Shown here piece after piece: positions 1 through 8,078 of a stretch of 64,000 nt of DNA. The number at the start of each line of letters is the position of its first letter. The first letter of the stretch is position 1. The DNA is from Methylophaga sp. (GTDB lineage Bacteria > Pseudomonadota > Gammaproteobacteria > Nitrosococcales > Methylophagaceae): positions 248,001 through 312,000 of the forward strand of contig PAJP01000021.1 of NCBI GenBank assembly GCA_002706095.1, written 5' to 3'. Under the pieces are notes generated by a model, which was not told the origin of the DNA, ran no database searches, and worked only from the letters and a program-made list of their open reading frames with translations. The position numbers were made by a program, and so were the translations under genes.

Positions 1-837
1 TTTGCTCATGTACCTACAGATATTGCTATGTATGCCAGTATGCTCTCGGGCATATCTTTCAGCGTGACAGCCCATGCCAATGATATATTCGAGCGTGGTT
101 TATTGTTGGATAAAAAAGTGGAAAGATCAGGTTTTTTTGCCACGATATCAGATTTTAATCGTCACTATATTCAGCAAACTTATCAAGTTGATCCTGACAA
201 GTTAGAGATTATTCGCTGTGGTGTAGATAGTCGCGTGTTCACTCGTAAGTCTTCAATAGCACTATCAAGCCCGGTACGTATAGGTGTTGTTGGTAGGCTG
301 GTAGAGAAAAAAGGGATTGATACGCTTATTTCTGCTCTGGTTATCCTAAAGACTCAATTTTCTGATTTTACTGTCGAAATAGCTGGGTCGGGTCCACTGG
401 AAGAAGAGTTAAAACAGCAAGTTACACAACTTGATTTGAATGACAATGTCGTATTTCTGGGGCCATTGCCTCATGATCAGGTCGTCAAATTTGTCAGAGA
501 GTTGGACTTATTTGTCTTACCTTGTAAAAAAGATAAACAGGGCGATATGGATGGTATTCCTGTTGTATTGATGGAAGCGATGATGGTGGGGACTGCTGTC
601 ATCTCATCTAGAATTTCCGGTATCCCAGAGCTTGTGATTGATGAGGAAACAGGTAAATTAATTGAGCCAGGTAATAGTGAGCAATTAGCTGGGGCTATAC
701 TCGAACTGATAAAGGATGAAGCTTTACGGGGAGCGCTCATCAGTCATGCTGAGAAAAAAGTGCAGCAGGAATTTGCACAAGATATTAACGCTAAGCGTTT
801 AGAGACACTATTTGCTGAATCAATTGGTAATCAATAG
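1..837 (+). CDS. GT4-family glycosyltransferase, 5' end cut by window
   Basis: The reading frame is open from base 1, so the start lies upstream; 278 residues are visible and an internal ATG at 28 is not the real start. The visible part holds the end of the N-terminal Rossmann domain (an S-V-T-A-H-A-N-D-I stretch typical of GT4 enzymes) and the whole C-terminal GT-B domain: a G-R-L-V-E-K-K-G donor-site segment near 310 and the D-G-I-P-V-V-L-M-E-A loop near 550-580, which carries the conserved acidic residue for the nucleotide sugar. It probably adds a sugar to a lipid-linked exopolysaccharide repeat unit on the cytoplasmic face. The next gene's ATG directly follows the TAG, suggesting translational coupling. 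Donor and acceptor sugars cannot be told. Confidence 0.87.
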   Translation, partial: FAHVPTDIAMYASMLSGISFSVTAHANDIFERGLLLDKKVERSGFFATISDFNRHYIQQTYQVDPDKLEIIRCGVDSRVFTRKSSIALSSPVRIGVVGRLVEKKGIDTLISALVILKTQFSDFTVEIAGSGPLEEELKQQVTQLDLNDNVVFLGPLPHDQVVKFVRELDLFVLPCKKDKQGDMDGIPVVLMEAMMVGTAVISSRISGIPELVIDEETGKLIEPGNSEQLAGAILELIKDEALRGALISHAEKKVQQEFAQDINAKRLETLFAESIGNQ

Positions 838-1557
838 ATGCAGAAACAGGGATGGTTTTTTAGGCGACGCTTTATGCTTGTTCCCACTATATGGTCAGTC
901 ATCATTTTTATTTTATTATCGCTAGCTATCGCCATACTTTTTATACACAATGTTGCGTTTTTTTTAGCTAAACAAGCGCCTGTTGAAGCTAATATTCTGG
1001 TTGTAGAGGGCTGGCTTGAGCCAGATGCGCTCAGCCAGGCTTATGCAGAATATAAATCTGGCCACTATGATCTAGTGATCACCACGGGGGGGCCTGAAGC
1101 GAGAAATTTTACCGATCAGTTTGATTCTTATGCAGAGCAAGCGGCTCATCAATTGAATTTGTTAGGTCTGAGTATGGACAGTCTTAAGGTAATTCCAACG
1201 CCTGCTTCTGCTCAGGATAGGACCTATCTCAGCGCAGTGATGGTACGAAAGTTTATTGAAGCAGAGCCTTTAATAGACAAGATGAAAGGGATTAATGTGT
1301 TTTCAGCTGATGTGCATAGTCGCAGAACCCATTTTTTGTACAAACAGGCATTTGATGCTTTAGCTATTCCTATCGGTATTATCAGTGCATCTCCTGAAGA
1401 ATTCAGATTAGCCAATTGGTGGCAAACCAGTGCTGGAGCGAAAACGGTATTAGTTGAATTTATCGGCTGGGTGTATGCACATTGTTGTTTTGAGTTACCT
1501 GCCAAGGGTTCTCACCAAGAAATGTGGGGATTAACTCGTGATGAGACTCAAAAATGA
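838..1557 (+). CDS. YdcF/ElyC-type DUF218 membrane-anchored protein
   Basis: This 239-residue protein has one N-terminal membrane segment (about residues 14-40) and then a DUF218-like alpha/beta domain. The fold's hallmarks are visible: a hydrophobic strand ending in V-V-E-G-W-L (residues 55-61), the strand L-V-I-T-T-G-G-P that carries the glycine-rich loop, and an S-A-D-V-H-S-R-R-T strand-loop near residue 160. Family members (SanA, ElyC, YdcF) act in envelope or polysaccharide biology but have no settled biochemical activity. Similar genes recur in exosortase/EPS clusters, which fits this location. Its ATG abuts the upstream stop and its TGA overlaps the next gene's ATG, so it is translated as part of the operon. 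A run of seven G at 1086-1092 lies within it. Confidence 0.75.
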   Translation: MQKQGWFFRRRFMLVPTIWSVIIFILLSLAIAILFIHNVAFFLAKQAPVEANILVVEGWLEPDALSQAYAEYKSGHYDLVITTGGPEARNFTDQFDSYAEQAAHQLNLLGLSMDSLKVIPTPASAQDRTYLSAVMVRKFIEAEPLIDKMKGINVFSADVHSRRTHFLYKQAFDALAIPIGIISASPEEFRLANWWQTSAGAKTVLVEFIGWVYAHCCFELPAKGSHQEMWGLTRDETQK

Positions 1558-2675
1558 CTAATATTTCCACGTTTCCTGGCATTCATGAGCGCCATAAACA
1601 GCATGTTTTGATGGGGCTACCTTTCGACTTTCTCAGTATTACTGAATCCGCAAAGCTGATTGAGCAAGCCATTTCATCAAACAAACGCTGTTTTCTCTCC
1701 ACACCGAATATCAACTTCACCATTGCAGCTCACGAGGATGACGCTTTTTATCAATCTGTTGCTGTAAGTGATCTGTCTGTTATCGACGGCATGCCTTTGG
1801 TGTGGTTGGCCAAGCTGATGGGATTACCCGTCAAGGAACGCGTAGCTGGCTCTGACTTATTTCAATTTTTGTCTGACACACATCGAGAAAAACCGATTCG
1901 GGTGTTTTTCTTCGGTGGCGAACCAGGTGTTGCCGAACAAGCTCATGAGCAACTCAATAGCTATTCTAAAGGTATGGTCAGTGTTGGATTTTATGATCCA
2001 GGCTTTGTGAGCATTGAAGAGATGAGTCAGGATCACATTATTGAGCAAATCAACGCTTCTCAGGCAGATTTTGTCCTTGTTGCCTTGGGTGCTAAAAAAG
2101 GTCAGGCTTGGATTATGAATAATATGGCTAATCTGAATGCGCCCGTCATTAGCCATCTAGGAGCGGTGATTAACTTTGTTGCAGGTTCGGTGAAACGTGC
2201 ACCAGAAAAGTGGCGAAAACTTGGCTTGGAATGGTTGTGGCGGATTAAACAAGAGCCGAATTTGTGGAAGCGTTATCTTAAAGATGGTTGGGGCTTGGCT
2301 TTGTTATTACTCACCAAGCAACTTCCTTATTATTTTGTTGATAAGAAATATAAAAAAAGTAAAAGTCACGAGAATACCGTTAATTGGCAACCAAATACTC
2401 AGACACTGCTTCTTACGGGCTGTTTTCAGTCAACTAACCTTGAAAAAATGGACGCATTGATAAATACGACATTATTAGCCAATCGTTCTCAATTAAAAAT
2501 TGATTTTGCTAGTGTCAGTTATATTGATAGTGCATTCATGGCGAGACTATTAACGCTCCAAGGTAAGCTTTATTCGGCTGGTTCTGAGCTTCTCATATTG
2601 AATCCACAGCAGAAAATAAAACGATTGTTGTCATTAGCTGGCGTTTTAAAACGATTCAAGGTAATCTCAGGTTAA
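1554..2675 (+). CDS. WecG/TagA/CpsF glycosyltransferase fused to a C-terminal STAS domain
   Basis: Residues about 18-255 form a GT26 (WecG/TagA/CpsF) domain. Visible landmarks are the S-T-P-N-I-N-F segment, the S-V-I-D-G-M-P-L-V-W motif with its conserved Asp, the F-F-F-G-G strand-loop and V-A-L-G-A-K-K-G-Q. These enzymes add the second sugar, often N-acetylmannosaminuronate or N-acetylmannosamine, to an undecaprenyl-linked glycan. Residues about 280-373 are a second domain that reads as STAS: a L-L-L-T-G-C-F strand, then K-I-D-F-A-S-V-S-Y-I-D-S-A-F-M with the D-S pair at the usual phosphorylatable or binding position, then a helix and a L-L-I-L-N-P strand. Family members normally end near 250 residues, so the tail is an addition. 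The start overlaps the DUF218 stop by four bases (ATGA). Confidence 0.85.
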   Translation: MTNISTFPGIHERHKQHVLMGLPFDFLSITESAKLIEQAISSNKRCFLSTPNINFTIAAHEDDAFYQSVAVSDLSVIDGMPLVWLAKLMGLPVKERVAGSDLFQFLSDTHREKPIRVFFFGGEPGVAEQAHEQLNSYSKGMVSVGFYDPGFVSIEEMSQDHIIEQINASQADFVLVALGAKKGQAWIMNNMANLNAPVISHLGAVINFVAGSVKRAPEKWRKLGLEWLWRIKQEPNLWKRYLKDGWGLALLLLTKQLPYYFVDKKYKKSKSHENTVNWQPNTQTLLLTGCFQSTNLEKMDALINTTLLANRSQLKIDFASVSYIDSAFMARLLTLQGKLYSAGSELLILNPQQKIKRLLSLAGVLKRFKVISG

Positions 2676-2707
2676 TTTATATTAAGTAAAGGCAAGGAGC
2701 AGGCACA

Positions 2708-4240
2708 GTGTTGAGCTATCAAAAAGCAAGTGTATTTATCGTCACGCTTGTGTTGGCTTTTATTACCTACTGGGGGGGGATTGCTGAGGCAGTAAGACGT
2801 TGGAATGTGCAGGAAGAGTATAGCCATGGTTTTCTCATACCATTAGTCAGCCTTTACATTCTATGGGAGAAAAAGAACCTGATTCTCTCTTCGGTCACTC
2901 GTCCCATGTGGAGTGGCTATTTTTTAATTCTTCTTTCACTTCTTGTATATATTCTTGGTGAGCTGAGCGCGTTATTCATCCTGATCCAATATTCATTTGT
3001 TATGACATTGGTAGGTTTGTCTATGATTTTCCTGGGCAAAGCCAGTCGTTACACACTCGCGCCTATCTTATTACTCTTATTTGCCATACCGTTACCTTAT
3101 GTCATTGAAGTGGTTCTGACGGCGAAGCTACAGTTGGTATCTTCTTGGTTAGGGGTCCAGGTTATCCGTTTATTTGATATTCCTGTTTATTTAGAAGGCA
3201 ATATCATTGATCTGGGGGTCTATAAACTTCAGGTAGTGGAAGCCTGCAGTGGATTACGTTACCTGTTCCCGCTAATGAGCTTGGGCTTTATTGCTGCATA
3301 TTTCTATCGTGCCAGCTTTTGGAAAAAAGCCGTGATTTTTCTCGCTACGATTCCTATCACGATATTGATGAACAGCTTTCGCATTGGCGTGATTGGTGTA
3401 TTGGTTGATAACTGGGGTATAGCTCAAGCAGAAGGCTTTCTGCATGATTTTGAAGGCTGGATCATCTTCATGGCTTGTGCGGGTCTACTTGCCTTACTGA
3501 TTTGGTTAATGGAAAAGCTGACTACAGGCAACTCTTTTGCCGATGTATTTGGTGTAGAGCAATACTCAAACACAAAATCCATATTCCAGGAGGAGGACAG
3601 TAGCTCATCATCCCGGAATATGGTGATTTTTAGTTTGACTGTGTTAACTCTTGTCTCAAGTTTTGGCGTGACACATTACATCGACAATCGCCAGGAAATT
3701 ATTCCAGAGCACAACGCTTTAGTGAATTTCCCAATGAAGCTGGATGAATGGACTGGTTATCAATTGCCACTGAATAATGAAGTTGAGACGAAGCTGGCTA
3801 TGACGGATTATTTATTAGCCAACTATCAAAATGCACAAAAGCAAACCGTCAACTTCTATGTGGCTTATTACGAAACTCAAAGGAAAGGCGAATCGCCGCA
3901 TTCACCACGTGTCTGTATCCCTGGCGGTGGCTGGGAGATTGCAGCATTTGACCGAATTGAAGCAAATGGCCATCCAGCTAATCGCGTCATTATCAAAAAA
4001 GGCACACAAGAACAGCTGGTTTATTATTGGTTCCAAGGGCATGGACGTATTGTGGCTAATGAGTACATCAATAAGTGGTACTTATTACAAGATTCAATTA
4101 TAAAAAACAGAACCGATGGCTCGCTAGTAAGAATGGTAACAATGGTAGCGGATAATGAAACTGTCGCTCAGGCTGAACAACGTTTGTTGTCATTTATGCA
4201 GGTCGCCGAGCCGAAGTTAAAACAATATATTGCAGAATAA
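2708..4240 (+). CDS. Exosortase with fused C-terminal EpsI domain (XrtA/XrtD type)
   Basis: A 510-residue polytopic membrane protein. Residues 1-285 are the exosortase core, with about eight membrane segments and the three conserved catalytic positions: Cys180 in E-A-C-S-G-L-R-Y, Arg225 in N-S-F-R-I-G and His246 in L-H-D-F-E-G-W. Exosortases are transpeptidase-like enzymes that cut a C-terminal sorting tail (PEP-CTERM and relatives) at the inner membrane. Residues about 300-505 form the periplasmic EpsI (DUF3485) domain, here joined to the enzyme. The start is GTG, with AAGGAG about ten bases upstream; a TTG codon follows it. I could not decide between XrtA and XrtD; the length and the E-Y-S-H-G-F-L-I-P-L segment lean toward XrtD. 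No substrate with a sorting tail was found in this window. Confidence 0.88.
   Translation: MLSYQKASVFIVTLVLAFITYWGGIAEAVRRWNVQEEYSHGFLIPLVSLYILWEKKNLILSSVTRPMWSGYFLILLSLLVYILGELSALFILIQYSFVMTLVGLSMIFLGKASRYTLAPILLLLFAIPLPYVIEVVLTAKLQLVSSWLGVQVIRLFDIPVYLEGNIIDLGVYKLQVVEACSGLRYLFPLMSLGFIAAYFYRASFWKKAVIFLATIPITILMNSFRIGVIGVLVDNWGIAQAEGFLHDFEGWIIFMACAGLLALLIWLMEKLTTGNSFADVFGVEQYSNTKSIFQEEDSSSSSRNMVIFSLTVLTLVSSFGVTHYIDNRQEIIPEHNALVNFPMKLDEWTGYQLPLNNEVETKLAMTDYLLANYQNAQKQTVNFYVAYYETQRKGESPHSPRVCIPGGGWEIAAFDRIEANGHPANRVIIKKGTQEQLVYYWFQGHGRIVANEYINKWYLLQDSIIKNRTDGSLVRMVTMVADNETVAQAEQRLLSFMQVAEPKLKQYIAE
2772..2779 (+). repeat. Run of eight G inside the exosortase gene
   Basis: Eight consecutive G follow T at 2771 and encode Trp-Gly-Gly at codons 22-24 of the exosortase. 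Homopolymer G tracts can slip during replication, and a one-base change here would truncate the protein after about 25 residues. An equally long run occurs in the housekeeping gene nuoM (24315-24322), so length alone does not prove phase variation. Confidence 0.9.
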
Positions 4241-4249
4241 GGTAGGGAT

Positions 4250-6640
4250 ATGAAAGCGAGTAAACGTTTATTACTGGTGTTGATGCTGGGAATGGCAGCT
4301 GGCTGTGGCAGTTCAGCTGATAGCGCAGCAGATTATGTAGAAAGTGGTAATGAGTTTTTTGATAATGGAAACTACGATAAGGCTCGACTGGAATACAAAA
4401 ATGCTATTCAGATAGATCCCAGACAAGCAGAGCCCTACTATCGACTGGCATTGTTAGACGAGCAAAACAAAAACTGGAAACAAATGTTTGCCAACTTGAC
4501 CACTGTTGAGCAGCTTGATCCCAATCACGTTGATGCTCAGATAAAGTTAGGTAGATTATATCTGCTCGGTGGAAAACTTGACGAGGCGACAACACGAGCT
4601 GATAAAGCATTATCAATAAAACCGGAAAGTTTTGATGGTCGAATTCTGAAAGCGTCTATTCTGGCGAAAGAGCAAAAATTTGATGAAGCATCAACATTGC
4701 TTGCTGAAGTATCAAAGGATTATCCAGAACATAAAGATATTCTTTCACTGGAGATTTTAATTTTAAAAGATAAAGGTGACCTACCAGCAGCACTGGCAAA
4801 AACAAAACAGGCAGTTGAAAAGTATCCCGAAGATATGTCGCTTCGTTTGATCGAACTCAGCTTGTATAACGACATGAAAGATTTTAAAGGCATGGCGAAT
4901 GTCTACGAAGATATCTTGGCTCGTAAACCTGATGAACGTGAAGTGGTCATGTCTTATGCCAAATTGCTGCTATCAAAATTAGATAGATATGATCAGGCTT
5001 TAACGCTTCTGCAAACCTTCCTAAAAAATCATCCAGAGGATAATGAAGCTCAGCAATTCTTATTAGGTTTAATTAACCAGAAAAACCCACAAGAAGCGTT
5101 ATCAAAACTCGATGAGATGATTGAAGCTGATCCTGAGAATTATGAGTTACGCTTCGCAAAAGCCGCGTTGTTAGACAAGAACGGTGATGTTGAAGGTTCT
5201 GTCAAAGAGCTCAATGATATCATTAACGAAGATCCGCAAGGTATCAATGGCAATGAGGCTCGTGTCATGCTTGCGTCATATTACGCATCACAGCAGGATT
5301 TCAAAAAAGCACGTGAGCTGGCTCAAGCTGTTTTGGATGTCGCGCCAGAAGAAAGTGGGGCATTGCTGGTCAGAGCAAAACTGGACTTGATGGATGAAAA
5401 ATATGATCAAGCGGTGACTGACCTGAGAACAGTGTTAAGAAACTCACCTGATTCAGATGAAGCCATGATCTTGCTGGCGCAAGCGTATCAAAGACAGGGT
5501 TCTGATGCGCTCGCAGAAGATAGCTTCAGACAAGCATTAGCAGCCAATCCACATAACGCCACTGCAGCATTAACAGTGGCAGGGTTGTTAGTTAACGAAA
5601 ATAATTATGACAAAGCTGAGCAGGTTTTAGTCACCGCTTTAGAGAAAAACCCTACAAACGCCACTTTACTACAGCAATTGACTGAAGTCAGAATTCTGAA
5701 AAAAGACTGGCAGGCGGGTATTGAAACCATTGATCTACTTAAAGATCAGCAAGGCGATACCTTACTTTCTTATCTACTGTCTGGGCAATTGTACGAAGGG
5801 CAAGGCGACTATGCTCTGGCAAAAGCTGAGTATCAAGCGGCGCTTGAATTAGCTCCAAATTCAAGTCGTGCGATGCAAGGTCTGGCAACCTCGATGGAAG
5901 CGTTGGGAGAAAATGAACAGTTAGAAACGTATCTGAACAATTTCAACCAACAAAATCCTAACTCTATGAATGGATTTGCAACACTGGCCATTCATTATTT
6001 CAGAGTAGAAAAAGCGGAACAGGCAATCGATATTCTTGAATCAAAGCTTGTCGAACAGAAAAGATGGACGCTGGGTTACTCTTTATTAATCGACTATTAT
6101 TTGCGGAATGACAAGTTATCCGAAGCGGCAAATATACTGAAAAAAGCCGTTGATAATGTCGATGACAATATTCGATTCTCATTACAGCTAGCCTCCATTG
6201 AAGAATCACGTGGCAATTATGCTGAGGCACGTGATCTATATGAAGGCATTCTTGCAAAAAATAATAATGTCGATATTGCTGCCAATAATCTGGCCAGCTT
6301 ATTAACGGATCGGTTTGAGTCGCCTGAGAACTTAAACCGCGCTTTGGAAATTACCCAACGGTTTAAAACGTCAACACAACCTTATTTCCTCGACAGCTAT
6401 GGTTGGGCTAATGTGAAATTAAATCAGCTGGATGAAGCTAAGCCAGTACTTGAACAGGCGGTAGCATTAGAGCCCAATGTCGCTGTATTTAATTATCACC
6501 TAGGTGTGTTACATGTAAAACAAGGTAATAGTGAGCTAGCAAGACAATATCTGAACACGGCTAAACAGCAAGCATCACAAAATAATGAAAGTGACTTAAT
6601 AGTGGATATTGATTCAGCCATCAGCTCACTGAACAATTGA
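4250..6640 (+). CDS. prsT: PrsT-like TPR-repeat lipoprotein of the exosortase/EPS system
   Basis: A 796-residue protein with a lipoprotein signal peptide: K-R at residues 5-6, a hydrophobic stretch, then lipobox A-A-G-C with Cys19. Residues 30-790 are almost all tetratricopeptide repeats, recognised by recurring A-x-x-x-Y-x-x-A-L and D-P-x-x-x-x-A patterns (for example N-Y-D-K-A-R-L-E-Y-K-N-A-I near residue 47). It is expected to be a periplasmic lipoprotein scaffolding polysaccharide export or protein sorting. Proteins of this size and layout next to an exosortase are the PEP-CTERM-system protein PrsT. The start is preceded by AGGTAGGG and lies nine bases after the exosortase stop, so the two are co-transcribed. 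Inner or outer membrane location was not resolved. Confidence 0.85.
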   Translation: MKASKRLLLVLMLGMAAGCGSSADSAADYVESGNEFFDNGNYDKARLEYKNAIQIDPRQAEPYYRLALLDEQNKNWKQMFANLTTVEQLDPNHVDAQIKLGRLYLLGGKLDEATTRADKALSIKPESFDGRILKASILAKEQKFDEASTLLAEVSKDYPEHKDILSLEILILKDKGDLPAALAKTKQAVEKYPEDMSLRLIELSLYNDMKDFKGMANVYEDILARKPDEREVVMSYAKLLLSKLDRYDQALTLLQTFLKNHPEDNEAQQFLLGLINQKNPQEALSKLDEMIEADPENYELRFAKAALLDKNGDVEGSVKELNDIINEDPQGINGNEARVMLASYYASQQDFKKARELAQAVLDVAPEESGALLVRAKLDLMDEKYDQAVTDLRTVLRNSPDSDEAMILLAQAYQRQGSDALAEDSFRQALAANPHNATAALTVAGLLVNENNYDKAEQVLVTALEKNPTNATLLQQLTEVRILKKDWQAGIETIDLLKDQQGDTLLSYLLSGQLYEGQGDYALAKAEYQAALELAPNSSRAMQGLATSMEALGENEQLETYLNNFNQQNPNSMNGFATLAIHYFRVEKAEQAIDILESKLVEQKRWTLGYSLLIDYYLRNDKLSEAANILKKAVDNVDDNIRFSLQLASIEESRGNYAEARDLYEGILAKNNNVDIAANNLASLLTDRFESPENLNRALEITQRFKTSTQPYFLDSYGWANVKLNQLDEAKPVLEQAVALEPNVAVFNYHLGVLHVKQGNSELARQYLNTAKQQASQNNESDLIVDIDSAISSLNN

Positions 6641-6671
6641 TAACGGATAATAAGTTAAATCGGGAATTTCA

Positions 6672-8069
6672 ATGATACCTGTCGTAATGTCGGGAGGAAG
6701 TGGTACACGCTTGTGGCCACTTTCACGTAAGCATAAACCCAAACAATTTTTAAATTTGTTTGGTGATGACTCCATGTTTCAACAAACCATCCTTAGATTA
6801 GGTGGTTTGAATAATTCACCGCCTATAGTGGTGTGTAATGAGAGCCACAGATTCATGGTGGCGGAACAATTACTCGAAATTGATATTGAGAAACCCAGCA
6901 TTCTGTTAGAACCCGTAGGTAGAAATACGGCACCGGCAATTGTCAGTGCCGCTTTTCAGGCATTGTCACGTGAAGAAGACCCCGTACTTTTAGTGTTGGC
7001 AGCTGATCATGTGATTGCCGATATTGACGCTTTTCATCAAGCAATAAAGCTCGCTGAACAACAAGCTATGGTCGGAAATTTAGTCACATTTGGTATTGTT
7101 CCAACTTGCGCACATACTGGCTATGGCTATATTCAAGCTGAGGAAAAAGCCACGATTTCTGCTGTTCAGCAGTTTGTCGAAAAACCTGACTCCGCTACGG
7201 CTGAAGCGTATCTGTCCTCAGGTGATTATTACTGGAACAGCGGTATGTTTATGTTTAAAGCGTCAGTATTAATTGAGGAAATGAGCAAGTTTCATCCCGA
7301 CATCATTGAACAGTGTCGTTTAGCTGTTGCCAACAGTGAACAGGATTTAGACTTTGTACGCTTGAGTAAAGAGGCTTTTGAGGCCTGTCCATCTGATTCC
7401 ATCGACTATGCTTTAATGGAAAAAACACAAAAAGCAGTGGTGGTTCCTCTTGATGCTGGCTGGAACGATGTTGGATCCTGGTCATCCTTGTGGGAGTGTT
7501 CACAACAGGATGAGAACAATAATGTTCTCAAGGGTGATGTTGAAATACAGAATGTAAAGAATGCTTATATACACAGTGAGCACCGACTTGTCTCGGCTAT
7601 AGGTGTTGAAAATCTGGTCATTGTGGAAACAGCTGATGCGGTCATGGTTGCCAGCAAAGACCAAGCACAAGACATTAAAGACATTGTCGCCAAGCTAAAA
7701 AAACAATCACGTTCTGAAGCCGAAAATCATCGGCTTTGTTATCGACCATGGGGTTATTATGATTCCATCGATCTTGGCGAACGTTTTCAGGTCAAACGTA
7801 TCCGAGTAAAACCGGGGGCATCTCTTTCATTGCAAATGCATCATCATCGAGCTGAGCATTGGGTAGTAGTTCAAGGTACAGCAGAGGTGACCAGAGAAGA
7901 TGAAGTCTTTTTACTGTCAGAAAATGAATCCACCTTTATTCCTGTTGGGCAAAAACATCGATTGCATAACCCTGGTAGAGTACCTCTAGAAATTATCGAA
8001 ATTCAATCCGGTGGCTATCTTGGTGAAGACGATATTGTTCGCTTCCAGGATAATTACCATCGACATTAA
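6672..8069 (+). CDS. manC: Mannose-1-phosphate guanylyltransferase / mannose-6-phosphate isomerase
   Basis: A bifunctional type II enzyme of 465 residues, the usual length. Residues 1-340 are the nucleotidyltransferase, with the pyrophosphorylase signature S-G-G-S-G-T-R-L-W at residues 7-15 and F-V-E-K-P near residue 168; it makes GDP-mannose from mannose-1-phosphate and GTP. Residues 350-465 are a cupin-type phosphomannose isomerase domain with R-P-W-G-Y-Y-D and the metal-ligand segment M-H-H-H-R-A-E-H-W. The isomerase converts fructose-6-phosphate to mannose-6-phosphate. Together with the phosphomannomutase nine bases downstream it supplies GDP-mannose to the adjacent polysaccharide glycosyltransferases. 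Residue order matches AlgA/CpsB/ManC; which polymer uses the product is inferred only from the neighbours. Confidence 0.95.
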   Translation: MIPVVMSGGSGTRLWPLSRKHKPKQFLNLFGDDSMFQQTILRLGGLNNSPPIVVCNESHRFMVAEQLLEIDIEKPSILLEPVGRNTAPAIVSAAFQALSREEDPVLLVLAADHVIADIDAFHQAIKLAEQQAMVGNLVTFGIVPTCAHTGYGYIQAEEKATISAVQQFVEKPDSATAEAYLSSGDYYWNSGMFMFKASVLIEEMSKFHPDIIEQCRLAVANSEQDLDFVRLSKEAFEACPSDSIDYALMEKTQKAVVVPLDAGWNDVGSWSSLWECSQQDENNNVLKGDVEIQNVKNAYIHSEHRLVSAIGVENLVIVETADAVMVASKDQAQDIKDIVAKLKKQSRSEAENHRLCYRPWGYYDSIDLGERFQVKRIRVKPGASLSLQMHHHRAEHWVVVQGTAEVTREDEVFLLSENESTFIPVGQKHRLHNPGRVPLEIIEIQSGGYLGEDDIVRFQDNYHRH

Positions 8070-8078
8070 GCTATCTAA

